A program made the position numbers and the translations under genes. From NCBI RefSeq assembly GCF_965224175.1, contig NZ_OZ245041.1:992001-1056000 (forward strand): DNA of 64,000 nucleotides, read 5' to 3'. Below, in pieces: positions 25,494-34,187 of this stretch. Source of the DNA: Kordia sp965224175 (GTDB lineage: Bacteria; Bacteroidota; Bacteroidia; Flavobacteriales; Flavobacteriaceae). The notes below the pieces were generated by a model that made no database searches, was not told the DNA's origin, and worked only from the letters and a program-made list of their open reading frames with translations. Each line of letters opens with the position of its first letter. Position 1 is the first letter of the stretch.

Positions 25494-26974
25494 TCCACGG
25501 ATGATTTTAGTTCATAATTTCCGTTAGAAACAGCGATTAAAATCTCATGATATTCTTCTAATGAAACTGGAACAAATTTTATGAAATCACCTGCTTTTGC
25601 GAAACATGGTTTTTCTTTGAAAACATCAAAAAAATTGATTGGAGAGTTTCCCAAAATTTGCCATCCGCCAGGGCTTGATTTTGGATAGATTCCTGTCTGA
25701 ATTCCACCAATACCAACAGCACCTTTTTTGACTTCTAATCGCGGTGTAGATTTTCGGTCAATATGCAATCGTTTATCCAATCCGCCTAAGTATAAAAAAC
25801 CAGGTAAAAAACCTATAGAAAAAACTTGATATTTTGGAGCTGTATGAAGCTTGATAATTTCAGGAATTGACAAGCTGTTTTTTTGTGCAATTTCTTCCAA
25901 ATCAATTCCAAATTCCAGATCATAGCACACAGGAACTTCCCAACAATATTGTGTTGCGGCCTCTTTTTTGTCAGAAATAGAAGAAAATAGCCATTCCAAC
26001 AAATGTTGGAGAGCTTTAATATTTATTTTTTCATTATCATAAATAATTAATAATGAATTGTTTGATTGAATTACATCAAGTATAACTTTAATATTAAAAT
26101 TTATGGTTTTCTGATAGTATTCCAACACTAAATTTAGTACTTCAGGAGTCATTTTTGCTTGCCAAGTAAGCAATATTCCATTATTTCCATATGATGTATA
26201 GGTAGGAAATTTTGGTTTTGATACTTCAATTCCTGAATTGAAATGTGTGTGTAATTGCTGTATAATTTCAATGGCATTTAAGGTATCAGAATGCACACAA
26301 AATGTATCAGCTTTCAAGATACATTTTTTATCTGAAATCGTTTGTACTTTTTGTTCATTTTTGAGGAGAGAAACATGCTGAATAATCTCCCCTATTTTGG
26401 TTAAAATGGCATTGCTTTTTTTTCGTAAAACGAGTGTCAAATCATTATTATAATTTCTATCTGCAAACGCTTCATAAATGACTTGAAAATTTTGTTGCAA
26501 AGCTTCTTTTTCAATTACAGAATTGTATGGAATATAGAGTTTATATTTGTCCTTATATTTTGAAATTGCTGTTAAAAAAAGTTGTGCCTTTTCTGCGCTT
26601 TTTGCAACATCATTATACAATGCTCCATGTGGTTTTATATGTGTGATTTTTGCATCATGTAAAGCGGCAATTTCTTCTAGATTTGAGATTTGATTTTGAA
26701 TCGTTTTGATAAATTCGGCGGAAGCCATATCGACAGAAACACGTCCAAAATTTTCTCGATCAGGATACGAAGGATGTGCGCCAATTTCTACTTCGTACTT
26801 TTTTGCCAAAAGTACAACTTCACGCATTGTTTCCATATCGCCTGCATGTCCTCCACACGCAATATTGCATGCGCTAATGTACGGCATGAGTATTTCCTCA
26901 TTGTCTACGCCTTCTCCAACATCGCAATTGATATGTATCATTTTAGGTTTTGAGTATTTATTTTTAGATATCAT
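25487..26974 (-). CDS. pxpA/pxpB: Fused 5-oxoprolinase subunits A and B
   Basis: A 495-residue fusion. Residues ~12-255 are PxpA (LamB/YcsF family): IHINCDVGEG, ACNIACGGHAGD, IGAHPSYPDRENFGR, THIKPHGALYN and KADTFCVHSDT. Residues ~260-480 are PxpB (KipI family): TSYGNNGILLTW, then VPVCYDLEFGIDLEEIA, LHTAPKYQVFSIGFLPGFLYLGG, PRLEVKKGAVGIGG and SPGGWQILG. In most bacteria these are separate genes; the fusion fixes their 1:1 ratio. The ATG at 26974 overlaps the upstream gene by 11 bases; ATG 26941 (MIHINCDVG) is the other candidate and matches the usual PxpA start better. Confidence 0.92.
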   Translation of the reverse strand: MISKNKYSKPKMIHINCDVGEGVDNEEILMPYISACNIACGGHAGDMETMREVVLLAKKYEVEIGAHPSYPDRENFGRVSVDMASAEFIKTIQNQISNLEEIAALHDAKITHIKPHGALYNDVAKSAEKAQLFLTAISKYKDKYKLYIPYNSVIEKEALQQNFQVIYEAFADRNYNNDLTLVLRKKSNAILTKIGEIIQHVSLLKNEQKVQTISDKKCILKADTFCVHSDTLNAIEIIQQLHTHFNSGIEVSKPKFPTYTSYGNNGILLTWQAKMTPEVLNLVLEYYQKTINFNIKVILDVIQSNNSLLIIYDNEKINIKALQHLLEWLFSSISDKKEAATQYCWEVPVCYDLEFGIDLEEIAQKNSLSIPEIIKLHTAPKYQVFSIGFLPGFLYLGGLDKRLHIDRKSTPRLEVKKGAVGIGGIQTGIYPKSSPGGWQILGNSPINFFDVFKEKPCFAKAGDFIKFVPVSLEEYHEILIAVSNGNYELKSSVEC

Positions 26975-27896
26975 CTAACTTAATAGGAACCAACTCCATA
27001 GGTTTTTCTAATATTTCTGAGAGTTTAGGTAAATTTTGCTTCATTCCGTATGCATAAGCACCATCAAAAAGGTAATTTCTACGAATAAATCCATAACTAT
27101 TGAAGAGTAGTTTTAAGTAATCTGTAAAAACCAAAGGTTTACAGTTTTCAAAAACGACACCATGATTTTCTCCCATATATACTAATGGATTTTCTGTATT
27201 TGTTGCAAAAGCTGCCATATTTTCATCAGAAAAGTAATCGAATATTTTGATTTTTTCACCTGATTTTAAGTGTATTGCATGTTCTAATTTTGTCCAATCT
27301 TCCCTGAAAACTCGCTTTAAGTCTAGTATTTGTATGGAACCATACATTTCTCCAGATCCAGAAGCTATGATGTTATAGCTGTCTTTTTCATCGTAAAAAC
27401 TTCGTTGAATGTTGATGCTCGCATAACTCCAAATTAGTTTTAACTTTCCAAAGATTGCGTAAAATTCTTTGATAGCTTTTGGAATATGATGTTTTTTTTC
27501 AAGCCTTTTAAAGTCTTTACTAACATAAGGTTTACCTATATGATAGTAGCATATAAAAATGTCAGTATGCGAAAAAATAGTCCGTAATCGCTCTGTAACA
27601 TTCTCAAAAAAAGTATCCAAATACTCAAATTCAGCATCAAATTCTAGTAATTCCTGTTCAAATACAATAGTTGCATTTGGATATAACTTTAAATGTACTT
27701 GTGGATTGTATCCAAAGTGTTTAAACTGACTTCCTATAAGTACATGATCAAATTCTTCTGGTTGATACGCGTCTTTTACTATAAATCCTCCTCTTTCTTC
27801 AATGTATGCGGTCACTTTCTTTTTGGTACCTAAATGGTATTTTTTAATATTAGAAGGCAGCAAAAATCGTTTCCCATGTATGATATCTTTTTTCAT
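26964..27896 (-). CDS. Unrecognised protein in the 5-oxoprolinase operon
   Basis: A 310-residue soluble protein with no signal. Residues ~20-60 (LGTKKKVTAYIEERGGFIVKDAYQ, then DHVLIGSQF) have the feel of a BRCT-like unit, which is inference. Around 130-160 the segment LEKKHHIPKAIKEFYAIFGKLKL resembles the SUKH helix pattern P-x-x-I-x-x-F-Y, also weak. It directly abuts the NRAMP gene (stop-start with no gap) and overlaps pxpAB by 11 bases, so it is co-translated with them, but it has no obvious link to oxoproline. Same-strand operon position suggests a late insertion or an accessory role. Confidence 0.7.
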   Translation of the reverse strand: MKKDIIHGKRFLLPSNIKKYHLGTKKKVTAYIEERGGFIVKDAYQPEEFDHVLIGSQFKHFGYNPQVHLKLYPNATIVFEQELLEFDAEFEYLDTFFENVTERLRTIFSHTDIFICYYHIGKPYVSKDFKRLEKKHHIPKAIKEFYAIFGKLKLIWSYASINIQRSFYDEKDSYNIIASGSGEMYGSIQILDLKRVFREDWTKLEHAIHLKSGEKIKIFDYFSDENMAAFATNTENPLVYMGENHGVVFENCKPLVFTDYLKLLFNSYGFIRRNYLFDGAYAYGMKQNLPKLSEILEKPMELVPIKLDDI

Positions 27897-29087
27897 TTAA
27901 AATACACTGTAAATTCCTTTTATTCCTAAGATTAACGTAATCAGAATGATACAAATAGCTAATATGTTTTGAAACAGTGTATTCTTGTATTCACCTAAAA
28001 CATTGGCTTTGTTGACTATCCACACTAAAAAGATTGCCACAATTGGTAATAGTAAACCGTTTGCAACCTGAGCAAACGTAATCACTTCTACAGGCTTAAA
28101 TTTTAAGGATGAAAATACAACTCCTAAGACTAAAATAATTGCCCAAACGGCTCTGAAACGATTATCTTTCAACGATGCTTTCCAACCAAAACAACTTTTG
28201 GCAACATAGGCAGCTGCTAAAGGTGCTGTAATTGCAGATGTAATTCCTGCGGCAAATAAACCGATTCCAAGTAAGTATTTAGCATATTCTCCATATAGTG
28301 GTTCTAATCCTTTTGCTAAATCGAAGGCATTCGAAATGTCGCCACCAGTTGTCGCTGTTGCTGCAACGATGATTGACATAGAGACAAATCCTCCAAGAAT
28401 GATCGATATAATTGTGTCTTTTCTAGCCGTTGATAAGTCTGTTTTGGTTTTCCATTTTTCTTTTACTAAAGACGCATGCAGAAATAAATTGTATGGCACT
28501 ACAGTTGTTCCTATGAGTCCAATGATGATGAGAATACTATTTTCTGGAATGGTTGGTACAAATGTCCCTTTAAGAATTGCTAATAAGTCTGGTTTTGTTA
28601 AAATTGCCGTGATTAAAAACGAAATACTCATTAGCAATACTAAGCTCACTAAACTTCGCTCTAATATTTTGTAATTCCCTATAAATAGTACGATAAACGT
28701 TATAATTCCTATGAGTATTGGGTAGAATACTGTAGCTGCTTCTCCGAATACTTGCATCCCTAATGCAGCACCGCTGATGTTTCCTGCTTCATACGCTGCA
28801 TTTCCTATGACTATAGCACCTAAGATTAAGAAAAGTGCTAAATTTCGTAATAATGGACTCGTTATTTGCTCTTTGATGACAGCTGCTAAGCCTTTTTGTG
28901 TTATGATTCCTGTGCGAGCTGCCATTTCTTGTAATACAATGGTTGCAATGATAGATAGTAACATTGCCCAGAGTAAGCCATATCCAAATTGCACACCTGC
29001 TTTTGTACAAAGTGTTACCGTTCCTGGTCCTATGAATGCTGCCGCAACCAGTGTTCCTGGTCCAATATTTTTAATCCATTTGAACAT
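27897..29087 (-). CDS. NRAMP-family transporter lacking the metal-binding motif
   Basis: A 396-residue membrane protein with about 11 helices. The fold is that of NRAMP: GPGTLVAAAFIGPGTVTLCTKAG corresponds to helix 1, GTTVVPYNLFLHASLVKEKW to helix 6. In metal transporters these carry DPGN and MPH; here they read GPGT and VPY, so the Asp, Asn, Met and His ligands are missing. The protein is thus unlikely to move Mn or Fe. In Bacillus subtilis a related gene (ycsG) lies in the same operon as pxpA, kipI and kipA, so 5-oxoproline or an allied compound is a plausible substrate (inference). It overlaps the DUF2891 gene by 17 bases. Confidence 0.85.
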   Translation of the reverse strand: MFKWIKNIGPGTLVAAAFIGPGTVTLCTKAGVQFGYGLLWAMLLSIIATIVLQEMAARTGIITQKGLAAVIKEQITSPLLRNLALFLILGAIVIGNAAYEAGNISGAALGMQVFGEAATVFYPILIGIITFIVLFIGNYKILERSLVSLVLLMSISFLITAILTKPDLLAILKGTFVPTIPENSILIIIGLIGTTVVPYNLFLHASLVKEKWKTKTDLSTARKDTIISIILGGFVSMSIIVAATATTGGDISNAFDLAKGLEPLYGEYAKYLLGIGLFAAGITSAITAPLAAAYVAKSCFGWKASLKDNRFRAVWAIILVLGVVFSSLKFKPVEVITFAQVANGLLLPIVAIFLVWIVNKANVLGEYKNTLFQNILAICIILITLILGIKGIYSVF

Positions 29088-30207
29088 TGGCAGCTGTGTT
29101 TAAGGCATATATTGCAAATGAACCTAACCAATGTGTTCCTTCGTAATTATCGTCTACAATACTTGGCAATGAATAGTTTATGTGTTCGTTTGCGACATTT
29201 TTTAAGTGTGCATATTCTGGGAATTCATTCGCAATTCCATATAAACACCAAGCTCTACTAAAGTTTACGCCGTCTAAATGCACAAGTTTCCCATCGGTTC
29301 TGTCTGATACTTTTCCTTGTGCCAATTCAAAGTTTTTGTCGCCTAATTGTGGTAAAAATGTATTCAACCAAGTTTTGAATTCCTTTTTGCCTAACACTCT
29401 ACGCATGATATCTGCTTCTTCTAAACATGGCGATAAGAAGTCAAATCCACTTGGTTCCCATGAGATTGGACAGTTTTCATCTGTCATATAAAAGTCTTTT
29501 GCGCGTTGTTCTATTAAGCTTTTTAAGGTTGTATTTTTGACTGTTTTCGCATAATCATACGCAAATGTAAGTCCAAATGCAGTGTTTGTGTGCTCTCCTA
29601 CTCTAATTGGATAATTTAGTTTTGGTAAAAAGTCTAGATATCCTTGTACAATAATATCTGTCATTGGTTGTAAATTCGTTTCTAATTCGCGTGCTAACGG
29701 ATCGTTCCATGTATGTAATTCTTCTGCTAATTTTAGCAACCATGCCCAACCATACGTACGTTCAAACGACTTGTTGTATTTTCCTTTGAAGTATAAGATT
29801 TCGGTTTCTATGTTTTCTTTGGAGATGTTTTGTGCTAATTTTTCTCTGATTTCTGCACTATTTTCCAAATTCGGAAATTGCTTAAGTAATGTAATTAACG
29901 ACCAATGTCCGTGAACTGATGAATGCCAATCAAAGCAACCGTAAAATGCTGGATGCAATGCTTTTGGCGATTGTAAATCTGCTGCACTTCCGATGGTTTG
30001 ATTTAGTTTGTTAGGATATTCTTCCTGCATACAGTGCAACGGCAAAGCTGCTAAACGATTGGCTTCTGCTAAGGATAATGTGGCAATTTTAGTAGAAACC
30101 TTCACTGTTTTATTGGTATTTGATGTTTGAGAAGTTGGTTTTGCTGATTCTTTGGGTTGACATTGTATGAAGATACAAAGCATTAAAAAGTAGCTGATTT
30201 TTTTCAA
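29071..30207 (-). CDS. DUF2891 lipoprotein
   Basis: A 378-residue lipoprotein: MKKISYFLMLCIFIQC gives Cys16 as anchor. The rest matches DUF2891 as I know it: LPLHCMQEEYPNKLNQ, HPAFYGCFDWHSSVHGHWSL, YGWAWLLKLAEELHTW, then GEHTNTAFGLTFAYDYA and EPSGFDFLSPCLEEADIM. The pattern suggests an (alpha/alpha)6-barrel enzyme, function unknown. As first gene of the oxoprolinase operon it might process a peptide or sugar that yields oxoproline, but this is speculation. Confidence 0.85.
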   Translation of the reverse strand: MKKISYFLMLCIFIQCQPKESAKPTSQTSNTNKTVKVSTKIATLSLAEANRLAALPLHCMQEEYPNKLNQTIGSAADLQSPKALHPAFYGCFDWHSSVHGHWSLITLLKQFPNLENSAEIREKLAQNISKENIETEILYFKGKYNKSFERTYGWAWLLKLAEELHTWNDPLARELETNLQPMTDIIVQGYLDFLPKLNYPIRVGEHTNTAFGLTFAYDYAKTVKNTTLKSLIEQRAKDFYMTDENCPISWEPSGFDFLSPCLEEADIMRRVLGKKEFKTWLNTFLPQLGDKNFELAQGKVSDRTDGKLVHLDGVNFSRAWCLYGIANEFPEYAHLKNVANEHINYSLPSIVDDNYEGTHWLGSFAIYALNTAANVQMD

Positions 30208-30361
30208 TTTTTGATGGTGTTTTGGTTGAAGGTATCAAGATAGGAATTTCTGTGTAGACTTTGTAAACATGCTAAAACTTCTTATACTTTGTTCTTTGTT
30301 TGAACTAATCATTTTGTTCTTGCATACGTAACAAGATTCTTTTTTTATAGACTTATAGTGC

Positions 30362-30799
30362 ATGAAATATCTTTCCTCAAATAATATCCAATTACGAATT
30401 ATTCCAATAGTATTGGTTGCGCTAATGCTACTTTTTGTTTTGACTTTAGTTTTGAAGAATAGTCTTTTATTTTTACTGATAAGTTATTTTATAATTACAA
30501 GTATATCTACATGGTATATATTGAAAACATATCATAAGATTTTCAATGTTTTTTATGATACGGAATTTTTACATCTTAAAAATTCAAAACTACATAGAAA
30601 GATTAAGCTTGAAAATGTTCGATATATTGAACGTAAAAAGTCTAATATGAGAATTTTAGGAACACAATATTATGAATATCATATTGCATTTTCTTCAGCA
30701 TTTGGTATGATTGAATATATACATATTTGGATCCACTCTGTAAATAATAATATTTCTGATTTTCAGAAATGCTTACATGCTGATAATTTTAGGCATTAA
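30362..30799 (+). CDS. Small membrane protein of unknown function
   Basis: A 145-residue protein with two N-terminal membrane helices (~13-30 and ~33-52: IIPIVLVALMLLFVLTLVL, LFLLISYFIITSISTWYIL) followed by a ~90-residue PH-like cytoplasmic part (IFNVFYDTEFLHLKNSKLH, KIKLENVRYIERKKSNM). The layout resembles bacterial PH-domain membrane proteins, but the family is not certain. It stands alone and ends at the terminator 30801-30824. Confidence 0.75.
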   Translation: MKYLSSNNIQLRIIPIVLVALMLLFVLTLVLKNSLLFLLISYFIITSISTWYILKTYHKIFNVFYDTEFLHLKNSKLHRKIKLENVRYIERKKSNMRILGTQYYEYHIAFSSAFGMIEYIHIWIHSVNNNISDFQKCLHADNFRH

Positions 30800-30800
30800 A

Positions 30801-30824
30801 AAAAGCGAGCCAAAGCTCGCTTTT
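30801..30824. terminator. Bidirectional terminator
   Basis: AAAAGCGAGC (30801-30810) and GCTCGCTTTT (30815-30824) pair perfectly around CAAA. It separates the convergent membrane-protein and leader-peptide genes. Confidence 0.88.
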
Positions 30825-30844
30825 CATTATTGATTTGGAAAAAG

Positions 30845-31033
30845 TTAGCATATCCAACAAGTTAGGATACGTTCGGTGGCACATTTACATTTTGTAGCGC
30901 AATAGGTTCCGTTTACAGAAACACAAGCTGGCAATGTAATCATTGTAGGTGCTGGGTTTCCTCCATTAATTTTGTCCAATTGTGATATGGAGCCTTTGTT
31001 TAAACTAAGTTTTTTGATGTTCTTTTTTTTCAT
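30845..31033 (-). CDS. Gly-Gly leader peptide with Cys-rich C terminus (RiPP precursor candidate)
   Basis: A 62-residue peptide. Leader MKKKNIKKLSLNKGSISQLD then KINGG (~21-25) is the best example of the MKKK-LSLNK-IS-L type in the window. The core of ~37 residues has six Cys, four in the pattern CATKCKCATE plus CWIC at the very end, and several Thr/Ser. It is monocistronic; upstream lies a LytTR regulator gene on the same strand (31193-32080), which may control it. No modification enzyme is adjacent. Confidence 0.75.
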   Translation of the reverse strand: MKKKNIKKLSLNKGSISQLDKINGGNPAPTMITLPACVSVNGTYCATKCKCATERILTCWIC

Positions 31034-31192
31034 ACTACTGAAATTTTGATGGTTATTGATTGGTTTTTCGCGATTTCAAAACTGATTTTTGCAGTATTAT
31101 TTTTTGAAACCACCTATCAATATTAACCTGTTTTTCAGATGTTTAAAAAGATTTGTGACGAATGAATGTGTTTTGTGACGAATGTATATTTC

Positions 31193-32080
31193 TTATTTTT
31201 CGACTTGTTTTAGGTAAGAAAGCACTTCTTTAGTATGTCGTTTGCTGACAGGAATTTGCTCTTTGGTCGTTTCAAATGATAGTAAGATACGTTGTGAATT
31301 TCCTTTGTGAGATTTTATTTTTTGAACATTTACAAAGTACTGTCTATGGCATTTTATGATGAAATGATACGGTTGTATTCTTTCAGAAATGTATCGTAAA
31401 GATGCACGTAACAATTGTGGTTTTTTATCTCCTGTAGCAAAGATTTCCACATAATTCCCTGAAGCTTTTATGTATTCAATAGCAGCTGGAGTTACTTCTA
31501 TGCATTGATTGACTACTGGTGATTTTAGTATGATTTTGTTATTTAAGGAAGTTGTTTTTAATGGATTCGCTGTCAAATTGAGCGATGTTTCTATTGTTTT
31601 TGGAGTCGCTTTGTTTGTATAGATTTGATCTAATAGAATCGTAATGATAAACAACGGAATAGCAATGATAATAGATCTTGGAATAGTGACAAATACATAA
31701 TAGTTTGGATCTACTTCGCCAACATCCATCATGAATCGATGATAGATTGTTCCTAAAAAACCTGCAATACTTAAGATTGCTACTAAAAACAACCAATGCT
31801 GATAGGTTTTCCATGGACGATTTTCGTTAGCAAATCCTAATTTTTGAAAGAGTATCCAATATAGCGTGTAAATTACGAATGCTGTGTTGATTCCGTAGCC
31901 AAGTTGAATGATTTGTATTGGAATTTCAAATTTTGGAATTGCCAAATAGTTATCATACGGATCAAATATGAATACAAAAATAGTTAGGACAATACCTATT
32001 ATCATAGATAATTTTAAATAATACGTTTGATTGTCAACAAGTTGATGTTTTCGCAAAAAATAGTTCGTAATTTTGGTCAT
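31193..32080 (-). CDS. Membrane-bound LytTR transcriptional regulator
   Basis: A 295-residue protein with four N-terminal membrane helices (about 25-43, 57-76, 91-110, 128-148) and a C-terminal LytTR DNA-binding domain (~190-290): VTPAAIEYIKASGNYVEIFA, LRASLRYISERIQPYHFIIK, HRQYFVNVQKIKS and ISKRHTKEVL-like end (VSKRHTKEVLSYL). There is no receiver domain, so the membrane part would sense directly. The leader peptide at 30845-31033 follows it on the same strand. Confidence 0.9.
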   Translation of the reverse strand: MTKITNYFLRKHQLVDNQTYYLKLSMIIGIVLTIFVFIFDPYDNYLAIPKFEIPIQIIQLGYGINTAFVIYTLYWILFQKLGFANENRPWKTYQHWLFLVAILSIAGFLGTIYHRFMMDVGEVDPNYYVFVTIPRSIIIAIPLFIITILLDQIYTNKATPKTIETSLNLTANPLKTTSLNNKIILKSPVVNQCIEVTPAAIEYIKASGNYVEIFATGDKKPQLLRASLRYISERIQPYHFIIKCHRQYFVNVQKIKSHKGNSQRILLSFETTKEQIPVSKRHTKEVLSYLKQVEK

Positions 32081-32221
32081 GGTCAGACTCTTTGTGTAAA
32101 AAGCGACTATAATTTACAAAATTATTTTCTGAATGAGTCGTATTTATCATACGCTTTGTGATGGATTTTATGTTTTTGTGATGAGTGGAATAAGGAATTG
32201 ATTCCTTTAAACTAAAAAAGC

Positions 32222-32252
32222 ATCCAACATCAATTGTAAGTTGATATTGGAT
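32222..32252 (-). terminator. Terminator of lipase gene
   Basis: ATCCAACATCAA (32222-32233) pairs with TTGATATTGGAT (32241-32252) with one mismatch. On the minus strand it is followed by a T run (AAAAAAG on plus just left of it). It lies 26 bases after the lipase stop. Confidence 0.75.
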
Positions 32253-32277
32253 ACGTTTAACATAAGGCGAATATAAT

Positions 32278-33633
32278 TTATTCTTCTACTTCTTCCATTA
32301 ACTTTTTTAATTCTTCATCACTTAACTCGCTTAATTCAAACAAACTATTTATATCAAAACCGACAGCTTCACTGGTCATTTCCATGACCTTTTCTTCAGT
32401 ATTATTAGTTTTAACTGTTAATTGATCTTCTTTTAAACATTTTGTTCTAATCTCTGAATATCGTTTTAAGAAGTCTTCTACATTTAATAATTTATTATAA
32501 GCTGTAGTATGTTGATAAGAAGCTTGCACAAAAAATCTAGTCAAACTTTCTAAACCTTTCAGGTTTTCGTGAAGTGGCTTTGGAATCCAAGATTCTGTAA
32601 GAGGTGGGTTTTTTCTAAGAAAATTAAATAATTCTTTAGCTTTGTTATCCATAGCCACATCAAACGTACCTTCCAATGAATTTAAAGGTTGAATTTGCTT
32701 ATATATAACTTGTGGAGGAAATCTGTCTTTATTAATTGTATTTAATATAGCTACAAGTGCTAATGTTTTAAAGCTTTTATTTGTGATACCATGCTTTTTG
32801 TAAAGATCTGGGATTTTGACTAGGTCACTTTTGTCCCAAGCCATTGGCACTATATCTAAATTATTTTTTACGGCATGATAGTCAATTTTACCTTCACTAA
32901 TTTGTTTTTCGTAATAATGAATGAAGCTTGTTTTTGATCGATAAAAGGTAGTTTCTACTCCTATAGTTGGCCCAGCAGTAGGATATGTTGATATCTTTAT
33001 CGTTGCTTTAGAACCAAATTCAGCTTTTTTATCGGAAATAAACAAAGCTAATGCTGGAGAAAGCGCTCCTCCTAAACTATGACCAGTTACTGCAATTTCA
33101 GTTTTTTCTATTTCTTTGTCATTCATAAAACTTTTGATTGCTGTAAAAAAATCAGCGCCTTCAAATTGCATTTCCTTTGTTAAAATATGTAATCCTGTAG
33201 CAGTTCCTTGCGAAATTGAACCATATCCATGACCTGTAATGCTTCTCCATCTTTTAGTGCTCTTTACATCAAAATCTTCTTTCATCCAGCCAAAGCTCGA
33301 AATAGAATTCGTTCCAGCAATTGCAATTACAAATAAGTTTTCACTTTTTGAATAGTAAACTCCCATTGTATTATCTGCTCTAGCAAATGATGAGTTTTTA
33401 TCGTTTGAATATACAACTGGTCCCCAAACTGTTTCCCAATCTTCTCCAATATATTTCTTCGTTTTTTCATCTGATATTACTTTTTCAGATACCTTAGTTA
33501 CAAATTTTTGTAATTTTTTATACGATTGTTGACAAGTTGTTTCTTCTTTAAAAATAACTCCAAAAGCTGAATTGCTAGCTAATGAAAAACTGTGTATAAT
33601 TTGTGCTCTTTTGTCTTTATTTGATTTTGTCAT
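32278..33633 (-). CDS. Class 3 lipase family protein
   Basis: A 451-residue alpha/beta hydrolase of the Lipase_3 family with no signal peptide. FVIAIAGTNSISS (~101-113) is the oxyanion region (usual R-G-T-x-S becomes A-G-T-N-S), and AVTGHSLGGALSPALALF (~181-198) contains the nucleophile Ser186. Asp of the triad may be in NNLDIVPMAW (~260). The C-terminal ~150 residues form a helical tail ending in an acidic repeat (ELSELSDEELKKLMEEVEE). Cytosolic lipases without export signals often act as toxins or accessory factors; this is unproven here. Confidence 0.85.
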   Translation of the reverse strand: MTKSNKDKRAQIIHSFSLASNSAFGVIFKEETTCQQSYKKLQKFVTKVSEKVISDEKTKKYIGEDWETVWGPVVYSNDKNSSFARADNTMGVYYSKSENLFVIAIAGTNSISSFGWMKEDFDVKSTKRWRSITGHGYGSISQGTATGLHILTKEMQFEGADFFTAIKSFMNDKEIEKTEIAVTGHSLGGALSPALALFISDKKAEFGSKATIKISTYPTAGPTIGVETTFYRSKTSFIHYYEKQISEGKIDYHAVKNNLDIVPMAWDKSDLVKIPDLYKKHGITNKSFKTLALVAILNTINKDRFPPQVIYKQIQPLNSLEGTFDVAMDNKAKELFNFLRKNPPLTESWIPKPLHENLKGLESLTRFFVQASYQHTTAYNKLLNVEDFLKRYSEIRTKCLKEDQLTVKTNNTEEKVMEMTSEAVGFDINSLFELSELSDEELKKLMEEVEE

Positions 33634-33935
33634 AATTTTTGTTTTTTGTTACGTATTGTATTTCTGGTTTTTATCTTTTTCTATAAAATTTGACATAACT
33701 ATTAATTTTAGTTGATTCCCCTACTCTATTTAGGCTTTTCAGATTCCGCCATGTAATGCTTTAAAAGTGGTTTCTTGTTGCTGCTTTACATGGTAAAAGT
33801 AGTTGTGAACTCAACATAGATTATCAATAATTCATGAATGAAGAAATTTGTGCTGTGAGCGATGAAAATTTGTGAGTGAACAGATTTTAGAAAATTCCAT
33901 AGTTATATAGAAAATACTTCTAGAAGTTTGATGTT

Positions 33936-34054
33936 GCGTAAGGGATCGAACGGTTTGTTTGAGCTCTTTTGAAAAATAGTTCTTGCAAGCACAAGAAACT
34001 ATTTTTTGAAAAGCGAGTAGTGAGTGCCCGACCTCCATTTTTAGGAGGTTACGC
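33936..34054 (+). ncRNA. Structured RNA element candidate (flavobacterial repeat)
   Basis: In the 550-base gap before the T9SS gene a ~119-base element folds well. The ends GCGTAA (33936-33941) and TTACGC (34049-34054) pair exactly. Inside are a long hairpin (AAAAATAGTTCTTG / CAAG-A-AACTATTTTT, 33972-34006) and ACCTCC-ATTTTTA-GGAGGT (34031-34048). The landmarks GCGTAAGGGAT at the start and GCCCGACC near the end are ones I have seen repeatedly in flavobacterial intergenic DNA; it may belong to a known motif such as Flavo-1, which I cannot check. The remaining parts of the gap (33660-33930) show no gene. Confidence 0.5.
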
Positions 34055-34079
34055 CATTATGGTTAAAATTGATAAATGT

Positions 34080-34110
34080 TTTTTATGTATGTGTATTATT
34101 AGTAGGTTTG
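34080..34110 (+). promoter_or_regulatory. Possible promoter of T9SS protein gene
   Basis: TAGGTTTG (34103-34110) matches TAnnTTTG; TTTT at 34080-34083 is 3 of 4 for the -33 box at 19-base spacing. Transcription would start ~70 bases before the ATG. Confidence 0.35.
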
Positions 34111-34187
34111 TACTTATTATTAATTATTCAATTTTACATAGGGCATACCGATTTGCGCCTTTGTAATGTTACCAACATTTATTTTTG

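Noticed and set aside
27897..29087. Mn/Fe transporter MntH
   Set aside because: The DPGN and MPH metal-binding motifs are replaced by GPGT and VPY.
33930..34054. Possible tRNA on the minus strand (CGTTCGATCCC looks like a T-loop)
   Set aside because: The flanking bases do not form a T-stem or a 7-base acceptor stem, and no anticodon arm can be drawn.
34185..34187. TTG at 34185 as start and TATTTTTG at 34180-34187 as promoter
   Set aside because: The ATG at 34188 gives a clean signal peptide, and a -7 box ending at the start codon would leave no room for a transcript start.
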